Assembly (NCBI GenBank): GCA_028876695.1
Contig: JAGWRH010000103.1
Span: 1-10,300, forward strand
Direction of reading: 5' to 3'
From: Acidobacteriota bacterium
Lineage (GTDB): Bacteria; Acidobacteriota; Terriglobia; Acidiferrales; UBA7541
DNA: 10,300 nt
In this document: piece after piece, positions 6,755-10,300 of the stretch
Layout of the letters: each line of letters starts with the position of its first letter
Position numbering within the stretch: the stretch's first letter is position 1
Program-made: the position numbers and the translations under genes
The notes under the pieces: generated by a model
Seen by the model: only the letters and a program-made list of their open reading frames with translations
What the model was told of the DNA's origin: nothing
The model's database searches: none

Positions 6755-7192
6755 CTACTCCTCTTTACTGGTGCCGCGGCTGCGCGAGCCGGGCGCGTTT
6801 TTCGCGGCCGCGGATTCCCGGGAAATCCGGCGCGCGAGTTTTTCCAGCTGATCGCGGCGAATGACGGAGTTTTGCACCATGCCGACGAGCAGCTCTTCGG
6901 CCGATCCGCCGCAGAAGCGGTCGATGATGTGCTTGACGGCGCGCACGGCCACGTTCTGTCGGGCCTGCAGGGGGCGATAGATATAGGTGCGGCCCTTGAT
7001 TTCGTGCGCGACGAATCCCTTTTCTTCGAGCCGCCGGAGGATGGTGCGCACGGTCGATTCCTTCATCGGGCGCGTGGAGGCCAGGGCTTCGCGGCAATCC
7101 TCGGCAGAGCACGGCCCATGGGACCAGACATAATCCATCACCAGCTGTTCGATTTCGCCGAGGCCCTTGGGGCGTTGGTTGGTAGCGATCAT
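6755..7192 (-). CDS. BlaI/MecI/CopY-family repressor paired with the BlaR1-like protease
   Basis: 145-residue winged-helix repressor. Helix 1 is LGEIEQLVMDYVWSHG (11-26), the recognition segment is ESTVRTILRRLEEKGFVAHE (45-64), and the wing is KGRTYIYRPLQ (66-76). These match the BlaI/MecI pattern closely. The dimerisation half follows with IIDRFCGGSAEELLVGMV (89-106). The tail beyond 123 is basic and Ser-rich. The ATG at 7192 is preceded at 5 nt by AGAAGG. In classical bla systems the repressor is cut at an Asn-Phe bond (Asn101-Phe102 in S. aureus BlaI). By eye the equivalent place here reads Gly-Met, so a different cleavage site or mode is likely. Cysteines at 28, 33 and 94 are additional features of unknown meaning. 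It is the first gene of a two-gene operon with the BlaR1-like protease and sits behind an operator it probably binds itself. The function as repressor is inferred from the family. Confidence 0.92.
   Translation of the reverse strand: MIATNQRPKGLGEIEQLVMDYVWSHGPCSAEDCREALASTRPMKESTVRTILRRLEEKGFVAHEIKGRTYIYRPLQARQNVAVRAVKHIIDRFCGGSAEELLVGMVQNSVIRRDQLEKLARRISRESAAAKNAPGSRSRGTSKEE
6758..6762 (-). promoter_or_regulatory. Ribosome binding site of the BlaR1-like gene
   Basis: The minus strand reads AGAGGAG ending 5 nt before the ATG at 6752. The site lies over the last codons of the upstream blaI, whose stop is 2 nt before the start, so the two genes are translated from one message. Confidence 0.7.
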
Positions 7193-7197
7193 TCGAA

Positions 7198-7203
7198 CCT
7201 TCT
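7198..7203 (-). promoter_or_regulatory. Ribosome binding site of the paired blaI
   Basis: The minus strand reads AGAAGG, 5 nt before the ATG at 7192. It supports this start over internal methionines. Confidence 0.6.
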
Positions 7204-7217
7204 CATATGTTATTCCG

Positions 7218-7238
7218 TGTAGCGCTACAACATGTAGC
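7218..7238. promoter_or_regulatory. Likely BlaI operator: three alternating TGTAGC/GCTACA half-sites
   Basis: Plus strand reads TGTAGC (7218-7223), GCTACA (7224-7229), ACA, then TGTAGC (7233-7238). The first two form a perfect 12-bp palindrome. The second and third form a 6-bp inverted repeat with a 3-nt spacer. TACA/TGTA half-sites are the known core of BlaI/MecI operators. The site is 25 bp upstream of the blaI start and covers the -10 region, so binding would block transcription. Binding by either BlaI-family protein of this window is inferred. Confidence 0.75.
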
Positions 7239-7259
7239 TAATGGCTGGACGGTTGTCAA
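7231..7259 (-). promoter_or_regulatory. Promoter of the blaI-blaR1-like operon
   Basis: The minus strand has a perfect sigma-70-type -35 box TTGACA (plus-strand 7254-7259), a 17-nt spacer, and TACATG (7231-7236) as a poor -10. The -10 lies in the inverted repeat of the operator. Transcription would start around 7224, giving a leader of about 30 nt. The -35 is strong and the -10 matches only 3 of 6 consensus positions. Confidence 0.6.
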
Positions 7260-7263
7260 GCGG

Positions 7264-7286
7264 AAAATTAAAGCCGCGGATCGCGG
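7264..7286 (-). terminator. Likely intrinsic terminator of rsmI
   Basis: Directly after the rsmI stop codon (7287-7289) the minus strand reads CCGCG-ATC-CGCGG, a 5-bp all-GC stem with a 3-nt loop, followed by CTTTAATTTT. The stem is short but followed by a T-rich run. It ends 4 nt before the -35 box of blaI, separating the two units. Confidence 0.55.
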
Positions 7287-8177
7287 TTATTCGTCGCGGG
7301 TGACGAGGAGTTGTTTGTAGGCTTCGCGGCGAGTAATGCCGCGTTCGCGCGCAGCGAGCTTCAGGGCGGCCTTTTGGTCAATGCCACGCTCGTTCATGAT
7401 TTCTTCCACGCGGTGCGAGAGCGGGGCGACTCGATCAGCGCCCGCTCCATTGTCGCCCGGATGCAGTGCTTCGCCATCGGCGGGACCGATCAACAGGGTG
7501 ATCTCGCCGCGGGGCGGTTTTTTGCGCGCGACGGCCAGGAGATCCTCGATTCGGCCGCGCTGAAATTCCTCGAACGCCTTGGTCACTTCGCGCGCGATCA
7601 CGGCCTGCCGGTTGCCGAGAATTTCGAGCGCGTCCTCGAGCGCATCGAGCAGCCGGTGCGGCGCTTCGTACAACGCCACGGTGCGCTGCTCGCTGGCCAG
7701 AGAACGAAGCGCCTTGCGGCGAGCGGTCTGGCGCGCGGGGAGAAACCCGGCGAACGTAAATTCCTCGATCGGCATACCGGACGCCGCCAGAGCCGCTACA
7801 AACGCGGAGGCGCCCGGAACGGGCACGATGGGAATTCCGTGACGCAAGCACAGGCTGACGAGGCGGAATCCCGGATCGGAAATCGCCGGCGTGCCCGCGT
7901 CGCTCACGAGCGCCACTTTGGCGCCCTGCTCGAGTTCAATGACGATTTCGGGAGCTCGCGTGATTTCGTTATGTTCGTGGTAGCTCACCAGGCGCTTGGA
8001 AATGTCGAAATGCGAGAGCAACTTCATCGTCTGGCGCGTGTCCTCGCAGGCGACCAGGTCCGCTTCGCGCAGAACGCGAAGGGCGCGCAGAGTGATATCT
8101 TCCAGATTTCCGATGGGCGTAGCCACGATGGAGAGGCAGCCCGCGGTCGCGTCGTTTGCTTTCGTTTTCGGCGGCAT
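7287..8177 (-). CDS. rsmI: 16S rRNA (cytidine(1402)-2'-O)-methyltransferase RsmI
   Basis: RsmI uses S-adenosylmethionine to methylate the 2'-O of C1402 in the decoding centre of 16S rRNA. The 296 residues match the usual ~285-300. The SAM-dependent tetrapyrrole-methylase fold is shown by VATPIGNLEDITLRAL (18-33), ACEDTRQT (43-50), SDAGTPAISDPG (92-103), PVPGASA (119-125), FAGFLPA (142-148), YEAPHRL (170-176) and REVTKAFEE (196-204). A small C-terminal helical domain (about 250-296) ends the protein. ATG at 8177 puts the first strand about 15 residues in, as expected; the next in-frame start would lose it. No clear Shine-Dalgarno precedes the ATG. The gene is divergent from the alpha/beta hydrolase and followed by a probable terminator, so it is probably a single-gene unit. 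Nothing is unusual in the sequence. Confidence 0.96.
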   Translation of the reverse strand: MPPKTKANDATAGCLSIVATPIGNLEDITLRALRVLREADLVACEDTRQTMKLLSHFDISKRLVSYHEHNEITRAPEIVIELEQGAKVALVSDAGTPAISDPGFRLVSLCLRHGIPIVPVPGASAFVAALAASGMPIEEFTFAGFLPARQTARRKALRSLASEQRTVALYEAPHRLLDALEDALEILGNRQAVIAREVTKAFEEFQRGRIEDLLAVARKKPPRGEITLLIGPADGEALHPGDNGAGADRVAPLSHRVEEIMNERGIDQKAALKLAARERGITRREAYKQLLVTRDE

Positions 8178-8343
8178 ACGTTGTGTGAGCGAGTGAAAGA
8201 ACGAGAGTATGCCGCGCGCACGGGTTTTGCAACACGGTCCGGAATCGATTTACATGCGCCGTGCGTGCAGTCGGTTGGACGGAAGCGCGGGCGATGGTGT
8301 ACTCTGCGCGGGCAGCAGGCGATGCGGCGCGGAGGTGAAGGGC
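8178..8343. promoter_or_regulatory. Divergent intergenic region between rsmI and the hydrolase gene
   Basis: This 166-bp gap must hold both start signals. On the minus strand, TTGCAA (plus 8226-8231), a 17-nt spacer and TACTCT (8203-8208) form a possible weak rsmI promoter. On the plus strand, TTGGAC (8275-8280) and TACTCT (8300-8305) with a 19-nt spacer are a poor candidate for the hydrolase. I see no dyad resembling the BlaI operator and no RNA gene. All promoter calls here are tentative. Confidence 0.3.
8331..8338 (+). promoter_or_regulatory. Strong Shine-Dalgarno deciding the hydrolase start
   Basis: GGAGGTGA is an almost ideal anti-16S match, with 8 nt between GGAGG and the ATG at 8344. 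The frame is open back to an ATG at 8209, but that one has no comparable site and would add 45 residues with no family resemblance. Confidence 0.8.
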
Positions 8344-9354
8344 ATGAGCGAAGCGGCGAAGGCAGTGAGCGATCCAAGATCCGGCAAGGCAACGGAGAAT
8401 CCGTTCGACCCGGCCTTGTTTCGCCCGGAAGCGATTTCAGCGGAACAGCGGGCGGCAAATGAAGCATTCCGGAAGGCCGTGACGGGCGGACCCGATTGGT
8501 GGGACATGGGAGCCGCGGCGTATCGGGCACTCGTGGCCAGCGGACGCGGGCCGCTTCCTCTCGCGCCGAAATCGGCGAGGGCGCGAACGATACAGATCGA
8601 AGGCAAGGGTGGCCACAAGATTGCGTTGCGCGTGATTCCACCGGCAAAGGCCGCGACGGGAATCTACATGCACATCCACGGCGGCGGACTCGTGTTCGGC
8701 ACGGCGGAGGGCGCCGACCCGATGCTGGAGCGAATCGTCGAGAACACCGGAATGGTGGCGACCAGCGTCGAATACCGGCTGGCACCGGAACATCCGTATC
8801 CGGCGGCGTGGGAGGATTGTGAATCGGCGGCGCTGTGGCTGGCGAAAAACGGCAAGCCGGAATTCGGCACCGATGCGCTGACGATCGGCGGCGAGTCGGC
8901 GGGCGCCACGCTATCCGCCGCTACGTTGCTGCGCATGCGCGACCATCATGGATATACGGGATTCCGCGCGGCCAATCTTTCTTACGGCAATTACGATACG
9001 TCGATGACTCCGAGCCAAGCTCTGGCGCCCGAACGCGGGCTATTGGTGGGCAGATTGAGTATTCGGAAGTTCGCGGAAGCGTATTTGCCCAAGGGCGTCG
9101 ATCCGCGCGATCCAGATGTTTCGCCGTTGTATGCGCGGCTGGATCAGATGCCGCCGGCGATTTTTACGGTGGGGACGCTTGACCCGCTGCTCGACGATTC
9201 GCTGTTCATGTACACCCGCTGGATTGCGGCGGGAAATCAGGCGGAATTGGCCGTCTATCCGGGCGGACCGCACGTGTTCAATATGGCTCCGATGCCGCTG
9301 TCGCCAGGGGCGAACGCGCGCATCGACGCGTTCCTGAAAAACGCGCTTGGATAA
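8344..9354 (+). CDS. Alpha/beta hydrolase, hormone-sensitive-lipase (family IV) type esterase
   Basis: 336-residue predicted cytoplasmic esterase; no signal peptide. The oxyanion-hole motif HIHGGGLVFG has H112 and GGG at 113-115. EYRLAPEHPYPAAWED (143-158) is a family IV hallmark. The nucleophile elbow is GESAG (183-187) with S185; most relatives have GDSAG, and Glu is a known variant. The acid is D280 in GTLDPLLDD and the base is H310 in GGPHVFN, so the catalytic triad is complete. The N-terminal ~80 residues (FDPALFRPEAISAEQR, GPDWWDMG) would form the cap that shapes the substrate pocket. The substrate cannot be told from sequence; small acyl esters are typical. It is divergent from rsmI and its stop is 20 nt from that of the convergent permease. 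It appears to be a stand-alone gene with no obvious functional link to its neighbours. Confidence 0.9.
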   Translation: MSEAAKAVSDPRSGKATENPFDPALFRPEAISAEQRAANEAFRKAVTGGPDWWDMGAAAYRALVASGRGPLPLAPKSARARTIQIEGKGGHKIALRVIPPAKAATGIYMHIHGGGLVFGTAEGADPMLERIVENTGMVATSVEYRLAPEHPYPAAWEDCESAALWLAKNGKPEFGTDALTIGGESAGATLSAATLLRMRDHHGYTGFRAANLSYGNYDTSMTPSQALAPERGLLVGRLSIRKFAEAYLPKGVDPRDPDVSPLYARLDQMPPAIFTVGTLDPLLDDSLFMYTRWIAAGNQAELAVYPGGPHVFNMAPMPLSPGANARIDAFLKNALG

Positions 9355-9374
9355 CAGCCGAGAGCGAAATCCGG

Positions 9375-10300
9375 TTAGGCGCGGATGAGTTCCGCGATAA
9401 TCGCTTCACGGCGAGAGCGCGCGAGATTGTCGATGCGATCCAGCAGAATGGCATAGGCTGCAATCGCCAGCGCGGCAAACGCGAGATTGATCGCCACGGC
9501 GACCCAGATTTCGCCATAGAGGTGCGCCAGGACGAAGGCGAGCGCCACCAAGGCGAACACGATTGCCTGCGCGGCAAATCCAGCCAGCACCGTCGTGCCG
9601 GCGGCGCGCTGCTTCCCAAACATGCCGAAATCGATCTTCTTCGGCGAGAGCAATGACAAGCAATCGCCCACGGCGAAATTCACAGTCGCGGCAAAAAGCA
9701 GCGCCGTGATGGTGGCGAGCACGATGCCCGGCGTGGTCGGGCCGAACATCAGCCGCGCCGAGACCCAGAGCACCACCGTCTCGATTCCCATGATCGAGGC
9801 ATAGGCGAGGTTCTTCCCCAGAATCACATCGCGAAAACGGACGGGAGCGACGTAGTACATCTGCACTCCGCCGCCCTCGGCGCCGAAGCAGTTGTAGACC
9901 AGGTTCGTGAGAATGAGCAGCGCATACGCGACGCCGATTGGGAATGCGTACGCGCCGAAAGCGAAAGGCACCGGGTGGGAGTGCGGCGGGGGATGAGCGC
10001 GACCGGCCCGCATGGCCGCGCGGTCCAAGCGAATAATAAAAAGAACGACGATCGGCATCACGAGGGTGAACAGCATCGGACTGCTGCGCGAGAGGTAGCG
10101 AAATTCCTTTTCGAGAACGGCCGCGACCGGGCCAGAGATTCCCGGCAGGTCCCAGCCGAGACGCGCCTGTTCACTGCGACGACTTGACGCGCCCTTCTCG
10201 CGCGGCACAGAAGCCGCCGCGGTTTCGCTGATCGCTTCGCCGTGGAATTGCGCGCGCAGGCGAAGATCCAGTACCCACAGACACGCGGCTCCGTATGCGC
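9375..10300 (-). CDS. ABC-2-type transporter permease, C-terminal part (5' end outside window)
   Basis: Membrane subunit of a predicted ABC exporter. The frame ends at TAA (9375-9377) and stays open through the right edge, giving about 308 visible residues. A GTG at 10208 is only an internal codon, because the frame continues upstream with VLDLRLRAQFHGEAISET after a hydrophobic stretch. Numbered from that GTG, EKEFRYLSRSSPMLFTLVMPIVV (33-55) is the short amphipathic segment and first helix typical of ABC-2 permeases. Hydrophobic segments follow near 82-103, 132-154, 161-180, 206-229 and 234-256. The loop NCFGAEGGGVQMYYVAPVRFRDVILGKNL (106-134) resembles the coupling segment of such exporters. 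The C-terminus is a basic helix. A His/Pro-rich loop (71-81) precedes the second helix. The ATPase and first half would lie to the right of the window. The substrate is unknown. Confidence 0.82.
   Translation of the reverse strand, partial: AYGAACLWVLDLRLRAQFHGEAISETAAASVPREKGASSRRSEQARLGWDLPGISGPVAAVLEKEFRYLSRSSPMLFTLVMPIVVLFIIRLDRAAMRAGRAHPPPHSHPVPFAFGAYAFPIGVAYALLILTNLVYNCFGAEGGGVQMYYVAPVRFRDVILGKNLAYASIMGIETVVLWVSARLMFGPTTPGIVLATITALLFAATVNFAVGDCLSLLSPKKIDFGMFGKQRAAGTTVLAGFAAQAIVFALVALAFVLAHLYGEIWVAVAINLAFAALAIAAYAILLDRIDNLARSRREAIIAELIRA
9380..9396 (+). terminator. Hairpin after the hydrolase gene, possible terminator
   Basis: CGCGGA-TGAGT-TCCGCG forms a perfect 6-bp stem with a 5-nt loop, 25 nt after the hydrolase stop. 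It is followed by ATAATCGCTT, which is only weakly T-rich. It lies inside the 3' coding end of the convergent permease, so it may simply be coding sequence. Confidence 0.3.

Noticed and set aside
8209..8343. N-terminal extension of the hydrolase from the upstream ATG at 8209
   Set aside because: It has no good ribosome site and no resemblance to the family's N-terminus, while GGAGGTGA sits ideally before the ATG at 8344.
7311..8462. 383-residue open plus-strand frame over rsmI
   Set aside because: It mirrors a certain gene on the other strand, contains no known motif and runs out of frame into the hydrolase gene.
10206..10208. GTG as start of the permease
   Set aside because: The frame continues upstream to the window edge with a hydrophobic segment and a plausible LDLRLRAQFHGEAISET stretch, so the gene is cut by the window.

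Overview
The window is a GC-rich, gene-dense piece of a chromosome (about 60% G+C by eye) with eight genes and almost no free intergenic space. The gene set suggests a diderm bacterium: a SurA-like periplasmic chaperone with a signal peptide, Mfd, a YhaM-type nuclease, and two BlaI-type repressors around a BlaR1-like membrane protease with a long proline-rich linker. I infer Acidobacteriota, because such M56 proteases with BlaI partners are common there. No marker gene in the window settles the phylum.

Left block, plus strand (1-4640): the 3' end of mfd (transcription-repair coupling), a SurA-like peptidyl-prolyl isomerase, a YhaM-like OB-fold/HD exoribonuclease, a BlaI-family repressor and a DusB-type tRNA-dihydrouridine synthase. 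The last four are packed with a 4-nt overlap, an 11-nt overlap and a 9-nt gap, so they are probably one operon, possibly with mfd (21-nt gap). The block mixes DNA repair, envelope folding, RNA decay and tRNA modification with a small regulator that has no dedicated sensor next to it in the same direction.

Middle block, minus strand (8177-4671): rsmI (16S rRNA 2'-O-methyltransferase), then a two-gene signalling unit, blaI followed after 2 nt by a BlaR1-like M56 metalloprotease. The 94-bp gap between rsmI and blaI is very compact. It appears to hold an rsmI intrinsic terminator, a perfect TTGACA -35 box, a -10 region buried in a three-half-site TGTAGC/GCTACA operator, and a ribosome binding site. 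This is the expected design of an autoregulated BlaI/BlaR1 unit. The protease lacks any recognisable penicillin-binding sensor. Its C-terminal half is a ~95-residue Pro/Ala linker, a ~75-residue domain I cannot assign to a family, and a predicted coiled coil with heptad repeats.

Right block: a plus-strand HSL-type (family IV) alpha/beta hydrolase, divergent from rsmI, and convergent with it the 3' part of an ABC-2-type permease that runs off the right edge of the window.

Most of the window is ordinary housekeeping sequence. The parts worth attention are the BlaR1-like receptor with its atypical presumed sensor, its operator, and the second, apparently sensor-less blaI 3 kb away. I saw no RNA genes, mobile elements, CRISPR arrays or phage genes.
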